From contig NZ_JACCBF010000001.1 of NCBI RefSeq assembly GCF_013409625.1, positions 2,917,001 to 2,981,000 of the forward strand: DNA of 64,000 bases, read 5' to 3'. Both the position numbers and the translations under genes were made by a program. Position 1 is the stretch's first letter, and every line of letters begins with the position of its first letter. Source of the DNA: Nocardioides kongjuensis (GTDB taxonomy: Bacteria; Actinomycetota; Actinomycetes; Propionibacteriales; Nocardioidaceae). Positions 56,007 to 64,000 of the stretch are shown here, piece by piece. The notes beneath the pieces are model-generated. The model had not been told where the DNA came from. It did no database searches and saw nothing but the letters and a program-made list of their open reading frames with translations.

Positions 56007-57149
56007 ATGACCGACGGCCCCTCGCAGCAGTACCCGGCCCCGGGTGCGCCCGCGCCCGCCGACCCGGTCCCGCCCGGCACGGCCGGGCCGTCGTTCCCGC
56101 CCCCGGGGGCACCCCGGGCCCCCGTCCCGGGGCCGGCACCGGCCGGCTGGGCGCCGTACCCGACCGGTCCGGGGCCGCGTCCGGGACTGGTGCTCGGTGC
56201 GGCCCACAAGCCCGGTGCACTCCCCCTGCGCCCGCTGACCCTCGGCAACATCTACGACGGCGCGTTCCGGATCATCCGGTTCAACCCGAAGGCCACGGTC
56301 GGCGCCGCGGTGATGGTGACCGCGGTCGCGATGCTGATCCCGGTCCTCGTCACGGTCGTCGTCAGCCTCACCATCGGGATCGCGACCGACGCGTCCGGCG
56401 AGCTCGACCCCGACGCCACGACGGCGGAGCTGGTCGGCGCGCTGGCGGCCTACGGCTCCCTGCTGCTCTCCCTGGTCGTCGCCCAGGTCGGGGTGGTGTT
56501 CGTGACCGGCATGGTGGCCCACGTGACCCGGGCCGCGGCGGTCGGCAGACGGCTGGGGCTCGGCGAGGCATGGGCGGCGACCCGGGGCAAGCGGTGGCGG
56601 CTGCTCGGGCTCACCCTGGTCCTCAACCTGACCTACACGGTCCTGCTGGTCGTCTACATCCTGCTGTGGGTGCTGGTCGTGGTGGCCAGCGACAGCGCGT
56701 GGCCGGTGGTGATCTGGGGCCTGCTGAGCGTGCCGGCCTTCGTCGCGCTGTGCTGCTGGCTGTGGATCCGCTACTACTACCTCCCGGTCCCGGCCCTGAT
56801 GCTCGAGCCGGTGGGCGTCTTCGGGGCGATCGGCCGCGGCTGGCGGCTCTCGGCGCGGCAGTACTGGCGGACCTTCGGCATCGCGCTGCTGACCGTGGTC
56901 ATCGCGCAGTTCGCCGGGGGGCTGCTGTCGTTCCCGGTCAGCATCGTCGGCAACGTCGTGGCGCTGGCCGCCCCGCAGCACGCCGTGCTCGCGCTGATCT
57001 TGACCCAGGCGATCGCCGTGGTCGTCCAGAACGCCTTCGTGGCACCGTTCCTCGCCGCCGTCACGTCGGTGCAGTACGTCGACCTCCGCATGCGCAAGGA
57101 GGCCTTCGACGTCGAGCTGATGCGGGAGGCGGGGATCGTCCCCGCATGA
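56007..57149 (+). CDS. Multi-pass membrane protein with proline-rich N-terminus
   Basis: 380 residues (ATG 55998 is also possible). The first 90 are Pro/Ala/Gly-rich (PAPGAPAPADPVPPGTAG). Then RPLTLGNIYDGAFRIIRFNP precedes six hydrophobic segments; this 'L-x-x-I-(Y/F)-x-x-(A/S)-(F/L)' entry is common in actinobacterial membrane proteins related to the glycerophosphodiester phosphodiesterase membrane domain. It heads the run with DUF4129, DUF4350, MoxR and DUF58 genes, the usual neighbourhood. Role unknown. Confidence 0.8.
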   Translation: MTDGPSQQYPAPGAPAPADPVPPGTAGPSFPPPGAPRAPVPGPAPAGWAPYPTGPGPRPGLVLGAAHKPGALPLRPLTLGNIYDGAFRIIRFNPKATVGAAVMVTAVAMLIPVLVTVVVSLTIGIATDASGELDPDATTAELVGALAAYGSLLLSLVVAQVGVVFVTGMVAHVTRAAAVGRRLGLGEAWAATRGKRWRLLGLTLVLNLTYTVLLVVYILLWVLVVVASDSAWPVVIWGLLSVPAFVALCCWLWIRYYYLPVPALMLEPVGVFGAIGRGWRLSARQYWRTFGIALLTVVIAQFAGGLLSFPVSIVGNVVALAAPQHAVLALILTQAIAVVVQNAFVAPFLAAVTSVQYVDLRMRKEAFDVELMREAGIVPA

Positions 57150-57219
57150 AATCACCCCACGAAGTTCCTCTCCTCCGCTTCGCTCCCCCGAACAACTCCG
57201 CGGGGACCCCGATGGGCGC

Positions 57220-57852
57220 ATGCTGATGTGGCTGCGCATGATCCGTCTCGACCCACCGCTCGACCCGAGCGGGGACGAGGCGCGCCGCGAGCTGCGCCGC
57301 GAGCTGGTGCGCCCGGAGTACTACCAGGACGACGTCGTCGGCCGGCTGACGCGCTGGCTCGACCGACTGATCTCCAGCACCGTCGACGCCGCCTCCGGCT
57401 CGTCCTTACTGACCACGGCGGCGGCGATCCTGGTGGTGCTGCTGATCGTCGCCGGCATCCTCCTCCTCGCGAGCCGGGCCCGCCGTACGGCGACCGGGCG
57501 GGCGGCGCGCACGCCCGCCCTCACCGACGAGGTGGTCAGCGCCGACCAGCTGCGGGCACGCGCCGAGGCCGCCCTCGCCGGGGGCGACGCCGCGGGTGCG
57601 CTGGTCGATGCCTACCGGGCAGCCGCCGTGCGCCAGGTCGAGCGCGGCCGGATCGAGGACCTCCCGCAGGCCACGGCCCACGAGCTGGCCGACGCGCTGG
57701 TGGCGGTGTTCCCCGAGCACCGCGCAGCCGTGCTGCGCGGCGCCGACCTCTTCGACGGCGTCCTCTACGGCGAGCGGCCGGCCACGACCGGGCAGGCGGC
57801 CGAGCTGCTGGCGCTCGACGACGCCCTCTCCGGGCGGGCGGTGCGCCGATGA
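57220..57852 (+). CDS. DUF4129-domain membrane protein
   Basis: 210 residues, one membrane segment (LLTTAAAILVVLLIVAGILL) and the C-terminal cytoplasmic domain LRARAEAALAGGDAAGALVD, RQVERGRIEDLPQATAHELA, RGADLFDGVLYGERPATTGQ. The start may be ATG 57220 or 57226. The family accompanies MoxR/DUF58 systems. The stop overlaps the next start (ATGA). Confidence 0.85.
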   Translation: MLMWLRMIRLDPPLDPSGDEARRELRRELVRPEYYQDDVVGRLTRWLDRLISSTVDAASGSSLLTTAAAILVVLLIVAGILLLASRARRTATGRAARTPALTDEVVSADQLRARAEAALAGGDAAGALVDAYRAAAVRQVERGRIEDLPQATAHELADALVAVFPEHRAAVLRGADLFDGVLYGERPATTGQAAELLALDDALSGRAVRR

Positions 57853-59017
57853 CGACGACGACCACCACGACCACCACGACCACGGCGACCGCGAGGTCCC
57901 GGGTCCGGGTCTCGCGCGGGCAGCTGGCGATCACCGCAGCGGTCGTGCTGGCGATCGTGGTCGCGGTGTGGACGACCCGCGGCTCGGAGCAGTACCCGGG
58001 CGACGCCGACCCGCGCAACCCCGGCCCCGACGGAGCCCAGGCGGTCGCCAAGGTGCTGGCCGACCAGGGCGTCGACGTCACCATCGCCCGCTCGGCCGAT
58101 GCCTTCGACGCGGCGCAGGTCGACGGGCACACGACCGTCGTCGTGAGCAGCACCGAGCAGCTGGCGGCGAGCACCCTGCGGCGGATGCGCGAGCACGCCT
58201 CGGCCGCCGCCCGGATCGTGCTGGTCGAGCCGGACTTCGCGATCCTCAACCAGATCGACCCGGACCTCGGGCTGCTCACCGTGGCCGCCGGCAAGGACGA
58301 CTCCGTCGCCGCCCGCTGCCCCGACCCGATCGCGGGCGTCGACCTCGACGGGCTGCGCATCGAGGTGGACCGCGCGACGTCGTACACCGGCGAGGGGTGC
58401 TTCCCGGTCGAGGACCGGTCGCTCGTGCGCACCGTCGACGGGCTGGTCCTCCTGGGCGCCGGACAGGCGCTGACCAACGACCAGGTCACCCGCGCCGACA
58501 ACGCCGCCGTCGGGCTGCGGCTGCTCGGGCAGGACCCGCGCCTGGTCTGGTACGTCCCCGACGCCACCGACGCCGTGTCCGACGACGCCGTCACGATCGG
58601 CACCCTGCTGCCCGACTGGATCGGGCCGGCGCTGTGGGTCCTGGCGCTGGCCGGGGCCGCGCTGCTGCTGTGGCGGGTGCGCCGGCTCGGGCCGCTGTCG
58701 ACCGAGCCGCTGCCGGTCGTGGTCCGCGCCGTCGAGACCGCCCGCAGCCGCGGCCGGATGTACCGCCGCAGCGGTGACCGCGACCACGCCGCCACCGCGC
58801 TGCGCCGTGCCGCCCGCGCCGACATCGCCCGCCGGCTGCGGCTGGACCGCGGCGTCCCGACCCCGGTGGTCGTCGAGGCGGCCGCCCGCCACCTCGGGGC
58901 TCCGGTCGAGGCCGTGGCCGCCCTGCTCGACGACGACCGCACGCCACCGGCGACCGACCAGGACCTGGTCCGGTTCGCGCAGGACCTGGCCCGACTGAGG
59001 AGAGAGGTACGACGCTC

Positions 59018-59021
<4 letters not shown>
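57849..59021 (+). CDS. DUF4350-domain membrane protein
   Basis: 390 residues. It begins with a run of threonines (low-complexity ACG/ACC codons), then a membrane helix (LAITAAVVLAIVVAVWTT), an extracytoplasmic DUF4350 domain (RNPGPDGAQAVAKVLADQGV, VVVSSTEQLAASTLRRM) and a second helix near residue 265 with a cytoplasmic tail. It overlaps both neighbours by 4 bp, so the three proteins are made together. Confidence 0.87.
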
Positions 59022-59989
<968 letters not shown>

Positions 59990-60002
59990 ACCCAGCGACG
60001 TC

Positions 60003-61340
60003 ATGGCGATCTCCGGCCGCGTCCCGCTGCTGCTCCTGCTGGGGCTGGCGGCGGTCGTGCTGCGCCCGCAGGCCGGCACGGTGTGGCTGTGGCTGCTCGG
60101 CGTGCTGCTGCTGGTCGGCCTCGACCGGCTGCTCACCCCCTCGCCCGCCCTGGCGTCGATCACCCGACGCCCGCCGGGATCGGTCCGGCTCGGCGACCCC
60201 GCGACGTCCGAGCTCGTGGTCGCCGCGACCGGGCGGCGAGTGCACCTCCACGTGCGCGACGCGTGGCAGCCCTCGGCCGGGGCCCGCGACAACCGGTTCC
60301 GGCTCCGGCTGGCGCCCGGGGACCAGCGGCGGCTGACCACGCCGCTGCTCCCCCGCCGCCGCGGCGACCTGCGCGCGGCCGGCGTCACGGTCCGCTCGTG
60401 GGGACCGCTCGGACTGGTCGCCCGGCAGCGCACCTACGACGTGCCCGGCTCGGTCCGTGCGTTGCCGCCCTTCGAGTCCCGCAAGCACCTGCCCTCCCGG
60501 CTCGCGCGTCTGCGCGAGCTCGACGGGCGGGCCGCCGTGCGCGTGCGCGGGCAGGGCACCGAGTTCGACTCGTTGCGTGAGTACGTCCGCGGCGACGACG
60601 TCCGCTCCATCGACTGGCGCGCCTCGGCCCGCAACACCCACGTGGTGGTCCGGACCTGGCAGCCCGAGCGGGACCGCCGGGTGGTGCTGGTCCTCGACAC
60701 CTCCCGCACGTCGGCCGGCCGGGTCGCCCGCGCGGCCGGCGAGGCGGAGACGGACGGCATGCCGCGGCTGGACGCCGCCATGGACGCCGCCCTCCTGCTC
60801 GCGGCGTTGGCCTCGCGCGCCGGCGACCGGGTCGACTTCGTCTCCGGCGACCGACGGGTCCGCGCGCGCCAGCGCCTGCAGGGCGCGCGCGACGTGGCGG
60901 TGCGGCTCCAGGAGCAGATGGCCGACCTCGACCCGGTCCTCGCCGAGGCCGACTGGGACCTGCTGGCCGGCGCGGTCCAGGGCTTCGGCCGCCAGCGCGC
61001 GCTCGTCGTCCTGCTCACCGCGCTCGAGCCCGCCGCGATCGCCGACGGCCTGCTGCCCGTGCTGCCGGTCCTCACCCGCCACCACCGCGTGGTGATCGCG
61101 TCGGTGCGCGATCCCGAGCTGTCCCGGATGGCGGCGCTCGCCGACGAGGAAGGCCCCACGCCGCCCACCGCCGACGACGTGTACGCCGCCGCTGCCGCCT
61201 CCCACGAGCTCGAGCGCCGCGAGCGCACCCGGGCCATGCTGGTGCGGCTCGGGGTCGACGTGGTCGACGCCGACGCGGGCGACCTGCCGCCGGCACTGGC
61301 CGACCACTACCTCGCCCTCAAGGCGCAGGGACTGCTGTAG
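60003..61340 (+). CDS. DUF58/VWA-like protein
   Basis: 445 residues. Two membrane helices at the N-terminus, then the DUF58 signature GTEFDSLREYVRGDDVRSID WRASARN and a VWA-like domain with VVLVLDTSRTSAGR (a MIDAS-like Asp-x-Ser). It is the partner of the MoxR ATPase. The process served by this system in actinobacteria is not settled; envelope assembly is a common guess. Confidence 0.92.
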   Translation: MAISGRVPLLLLLGLAAVVLRPQAGTVWLWLLGVLLLVGLDRLLTPSPALASITRRPPGSVRLGDPATSELVVAATGRRVHLHVRDAWQPSAGARDNRFRLRLAPGDQRRLTTPLLPRRRGDLRAAGVTVRSWGPLGLVARQRTYDVPGSVRALPPFESRKHLPSRLARLRELDGRAAVRVRGQGTEFDSLREYVRGDDVRSIDWRASARNTHVVVRTWQPERDRRVVLVLDTSRTSAGRVARAAGEAETDGMPRLDAAMDAALLLAALASRAGDRVDFVSGDRRVRARQRLQGARDVAVRLQEQMADLDPVLAEADWDLLAGAVQGFGRQRALVVLLTALEPAAIADGLLPVLPVLTRHHRVVIASVRDPELSRMAALADEEGPTPPTADDVYAAAAASHELERRERTRAMLVRLGVDVVDADAGDLPPALADHYLALKAQGLL

Positions 61341-61389
61341 GAACCGGCCCACGGAGGAACCGGCGCACCGGGCGCCGCGTCGGAGGTGC

Positions 61390-62301
61390 ATGCCCACCTC
61401 ACCGCGTCGTACCGCCCTCCTCCTCGCCGGCATCGCCACCGCCCTGACCCTCACCGGCTGCAGCAGCTCCGGCTCGGACGACGGCGCGGGCAGGAGCAGT
61501 GGTGGCGCGCCGCCGGCGGAGGCGGTGGCCGACGGCGCCCCGACGCAGGCGGAGGTGCCGGCGGGACTGGCCGACGGCGCCGGGCGTGAGGGTGCGAAGG
61601 TGGCGACGGCCGAGCAGCCGGCCGTGGTCGCGACCGGCACCGTCTCGCTGGAGGCCGAGGACGTCGCCAGGGCACGGCTCGCGGTGCGCAAGGTGGTCGA
61701 CACCCACCAGGGCACGATCGGCGAGCAGGAGACCACGACGGGCGACAAGGGTGCGCTCAGCACCGCGCGATTGGTGCTGCGGGTGCCGAGCGACCAGTTC
61801 GACGACGTGGTGGCCGCGCTGGAGGAGGTCGCGACACCGACGGGCACGACTACGAACAGCGAGGACGTCAGCGCCGAGGTGGTCGACGTCGCGGCCCGGA
61901 TCCGCGCCCAGCGCAAGAGCGTCGGCCGGATCGAGACCCTCCTGGCCCGTGCGGAGAGCATCGAGCAGATCGTCGCGATCGAGTCCCAGCTCGCGAGCCG
62001 GCAGGCGGACCTCGACGCGCTCGAGTCCCGGCAGCGCTGGCTCGCCGACCAGACCGGGATGTCGACGGTCACCGTCTACATCGAGCAGCCGGTGGTGCAC
62101 CACGAGCGCACGAAGGACGAGGAGGCCGACGGGTTCCTCGGCGGGCTGACCCGGGGCTGGGACGCACTCGCCGAGGGCGCCGGGGCGGTGCTGGTGGTCG
62201 TCGGCTTCCTGGTCCCGTGGCTGGTCCTGATCGCGCTGCTGGCCGTGCCGGCCCGGCTGCTGCTGCGGCGCCGGACGCGGGGTCCGGCCCGGGCTGCGTG
62301 A
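61390..62301 (+). CDS. DUF4349 lipoprotein with C-terminal membrane anchor
   Basis: 303 residues. Signal peptide with lipobox TLTGCSSS (Cys about residue 24). A DUF4349 domain with a coiled coil (IRAQRKSVGRIETLLARAES, ASRQADLDALESRQRWLADQ) is followed by a membrane segment (GAVLVVVGFLVPWLVLIALL) and a basic tail. The family is extracytoplasmic and of unknown function. It lies 49 bp after DUF58. Confidence 0.88.
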   Translation: MPTSPRRTALLLAGIATALTLTGCSSSGSDDGAGRSSGGAPPAEAVADGAPTQAEVPAGLADGAGREGAKVATAEQPAVVATGTVSLEAEDVARARLAVRKVVDTHQGTIGEQETTTGDKGALSTARLVLRVPSDQFDDVVAALEEVATPTGTTTNSEDVSAEVVDVAARIRAQRKSVGRIETLLARAESIEQIVAIESQLASRQADLDALESRQRWLADQTGMSTVTVYIEQPVVHHERTKDEEADGFLGGLTRGWDALAEGAGAVLVVVGFLVPWLVLIALLAVPARLLLRRRTRGPARAA

Positions 62302-62338
62302 GCCGGGTCCGGAGCCCGCGTCCCTCGTGCTACTGTTT

Positions 62339-62348
62339 GTCTACAGAC
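62339..62348. promoter_or_regulatory. AT-rich palindrome upstream of the LysR gene
   Basis: GTCTACAGAC within TTTGTCTACAGACTTA, the only AT-rich patch in the 118-bp gap. Position and symmetry suit an LTTR-type operator, but the match to T-N11-A is loose. Confidence 0.3.
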
Positions 62349-62419
62349 TTACTTGTATTTGATGCCCGGGCAAGGCCACCGGCCCACGGCGTCACCGATG
62401 GACGTGAAAGGCCGCACCC

Positions 62420-63349
62420 ATGCGCATCGAACAGCTGGAGTACCTCACCGCCGTGACCCAGCACGGCTCGCTGCGCCGGGCCAGCGAGAAGCTCCACCTC
62501 TCCCAGCCCGCGCTGAGCGAGGCGCTCACCAAGCTCGAGCGCGAGCTGCGGGTGACGCTGCTCGACCGGCGCCGCTCGGGCGCCCGGATCAGCCGCGAGG
62601 GCCGCGAGCTGCTCCCCTACATGTCCGACGTGCTGGCCGCCGTGGAGCGACTGCGCAACGCGGCCGGCGACCGTCGTACCGATGCCCGGGTGATCCGGGT
62701 CGGCACCGTGCACGCCGCCACGTCGACCCTGCTCATCCCGGCGGTGCGCGCCTTCCAGGAGCGCCACCCCGGGACGACAGTCGAGGTGCTGACCCTCCAG
62801 CAGTCCCAGATCGACGAGGGGCTCGCCGAGGCCACGCTCGACCTCGGCCTGGTCAACGTCCTCGACGGCGACGACGCCCCGGTCGGCCTGGACGGGATCG
62901 ACCTGCTGCACGGCCGGCCGGTCGCCGTGCTGCCCGCCGGGCACCCCCTCACCGCCCGCCCGCAGGTCAGCATCGAGGAGCTGCGCCAGGAGCGGTTCGT
63001 GATGATGCGCCCCGGTTACGTCATGCACCGCTACGTGCACCGCGCGTTCGGCCCCGAGGTGCCGCCGGCGGCGCACAGCACCGACGGCGCGGAGATGGGC
63101 AAGGCCCTGGTCGCCGAGGGTGTCGGTGTCACCGTGCTGCCCGACTACGCCGTGATCGGCGACCCGCTGCACCGGGTCGGCATGATCGAGGCGCGTCCGA
63201 TCGCCGGCGACCAGACCTTCCTCACCCTGCAGCTGCGCCAGCGCAAGGCGCTCCAGCAGCCGCTGCCGGTGCGGGAGCTGCAGGCCGCGCTGACGGCGCG
63301 CGCCGCGGAGTACCGCGCGGCCGGGGCGAGTGCGAGCGCTGCCTCCTGA
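62420..63349 (+). CDS. LysR-family transcriptional regulator
   Basis: 309 residues. N-terminal winged helix: QLEYLTAVTQHGSLRRASEK, LHLSQPALSEALTKLERELR, LLDRRRSGARISREG. The C-terminal co-inducer domain has two PBP-like lobes (VIRVGTVHAATSTLLIPAVR, EMGKALVAEGVGVTVLPDYA). The target is unknown because no divergent gene lies directly upstream. Confidence 0.93.
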   Translation: MRIEQLEYLTAVTQHGSLRRASEKLHLSQPALSEALTKLERELRVTLLDRRRSGARISREGRELLPYMSDVLAAVERLRNAAGDRRTDARVIRVGTVHAATSTLLIPAVRAFQERHPGTTVEVLTLQQSQIDEGLAEATLDLGLVNVLDGDDAPVGLDGIDLLHGRPVAVLPAGHPLTARPQVSIEELRQERFVMMRPGYVMHRYVHRAFGPEVPPAAHSTDGAEMGKALVAEGVGVTVLPDYAVIGDPLHRVGMIEARPIAGDQTFLTLQLRQRKALQQPLPVRELQAALTARAAEYRAAGASASAAS

Positions 63350-63381
63350 GCTCGGGCACCCTCCTCGGCCATGATGGGCAG

Positions 63382-64000
63382 ATGGCCGACCTGCGCATCG
63401 CCGTCCTCATCGACGCCGACAACGTCTCGCACCAGTACGCCGGCCCGCTGCTGGAGGAGCTGGCGAAGTTCGGCCGCACCACGGTCAAGCGCGCGTACGG
63501 CGACTGGTCGGGCGAGAACATGAAGGGCTGGAAGGACAAGCTCAACAAGCACGCGATCTCGCCCGAGCACACCTTCGCCTACACCCGCGGGAAGAACTCG
63601 ACGGACTCGGCGCTGATCATCGACGCGATGGACCTGCTCTACTCCGGCAACGTCGACGGGTTCGCCATCGTGTCGAGCGACAGCGACTTCACGCGGCTCG
63701 CGAGCCGCCTGCGCGAGTCCGGCAAGACCGTCTACGGGGTCGGCCGGGAGCGGACCCCGCGGGCGCTCCAGGAGGCCTGCGACCAGTTCCTGCTCCTCGA
63801 GCTGCTCGGCACCGAGGACGCGGCTCCCGCCGACGAGCCGGACGAGGCCGAGGACGTCCCCGACCTCCCCAACCTCCAGAGCCTGCTGGCCCGGGCGGTC
63901 AACAACGCGGCCGGCGACGACGGCTGGGCCAACCTGAGCTCCCTCGGGACCAACCTGCGGCGCCTGTTCAGCGCGTTCGAGCCGAAGCGCTACGGCTTCG
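63382..64000 (+). CDS. NYN-domain (LabA/MARF1-like) protein, C-terminus beyond window
   Basis: 206 complete codons from ATG 63382, open to the window edge. LRIAVLIDADNVSHQYAGPL, YTRGKNSTDSALIIDAMDLL and FAIVSSDSDFTRLASRLRES carry the Asp residues of the PIN-like NYN ribonuclease fold. The part after residue 165 (NLQSLLARAVNNAAGDDGWA) looks like the start of an OST-HTH/LOTUS domain, a usual partner. A CATGAT box 6 nt before the ATG could be a leaderless -10. It likely cuts or binds RNA. Confidence 0.88.
   Translation, partial: MADLRIAVLIDADNVSHQYAGPLLEELAKFGRTTVKRAYGDWSGENMKGWKDKLNKHAISPEHTFAYTRGKNSTDSALIIDAMDLLYSGNVDGFAIVSSDSDFTRLASRLRESGKTVYGVGRERTPRALQEACDQFLLLELLGTEDAAPADEPDEAEDVPDLPNLQSLLARAVNNAAGDDGWANLSSLGTNLRRLFSAFEPKRYGF

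Noticed and set aside
57849..57890. Poly-threonine codon run as a microsatellite switch
   Set aside because: The run mixes ACG and ACC codons, so it is not a perfect repeat and slippage would keep the frame.

Overview
The window looks like the chromosome of a high-GC actinobacterium, most likely of the Nocardioides type. Reasons are the very high GC, the ribosomal protein order, frequent GTG/TTG starts, -10 boxes placed 6-7 nt before start codons (leaderless transcripts), and families such as DUF6542, DUF4349/DUF4350 and an FHA-ABC exporter of the Rv1747 kind. The genus is an inference from general similarity. No search was run.

Layout. 1-4.5 kb: a translationally coupled trio (NAD(P)-dependent dehydrogenase, 6-PTPS-like protein, GT4 glycosyltransferase cut by the window edge), divergent from a CDP-alcohol phosphotransferase/alkaline-phosphatase-superfamily fusion. 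4.6-7.35 kb: a small membrane protein, anti-sigma factor, ECF sigma factor and GT87 glycosyltransferase. 7.37-20.2 kb: exonuclease III gene xthA invaded by a 12-kb integrative element. 20.2-29.9 kb: an amino-sugar uptake and catabolism operon (ROK regulator, binding protein, two permeases, NagZ, ROK kinase, NagA, NagB) with a divergent ABC ATPase. 29.9-33.1 kb: a DUF6542 gene and a convergent yciO-ispH pair, separated by an IS481-type insertion sequence. 33.1-55.6 kb: the S10-spc-alpha ribosomal region, all on the minus strand, interrupted between map and infA by isochorismate synthase, a TerC gene under a Mn-type riboswitch, the FHA-ABC exporter and an LLM oxidoreductase. 56-62.3 kb: a membrane protein/DUF4129/DUF4350/MoxR/DUF58/DUF4349 run. 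62.4-64 kb: a LysR regulator and an NYN-domain gene cut by the window edge.

The standout is the 7968-20057 element. A large serine integrase inserted it inside the catalytic half of xthA. The left end of the element carries its own diverged 3' part of xthA in frame, so the invaded gene still encodes a full 260-residue enzyme whose last 55 residues, including the catalytic Asp and His motifs, come from the element. The original host 3' end is stranded at 20041-20226, next to the integrase. The 17-bp direct repeats that bound the element, and an inverted repeat that appears only when the two ends are joined, define attL/attR and a probable attP. Cargo includes a NACHT-LRR STAND NTPase and a divergent AbiTii protein, both of families linked to anti-phage defence. 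There is also a run of small unassigned genes, several preceded by a compact GC hairpin, and three proteins that share one small TG-x-R domain.

A second neat case is the IS481-type element. It landed exactly in the overlapping TAG stop codons of two convergent genes, and its 6-bp target duplication gave each gene its own stop codon.
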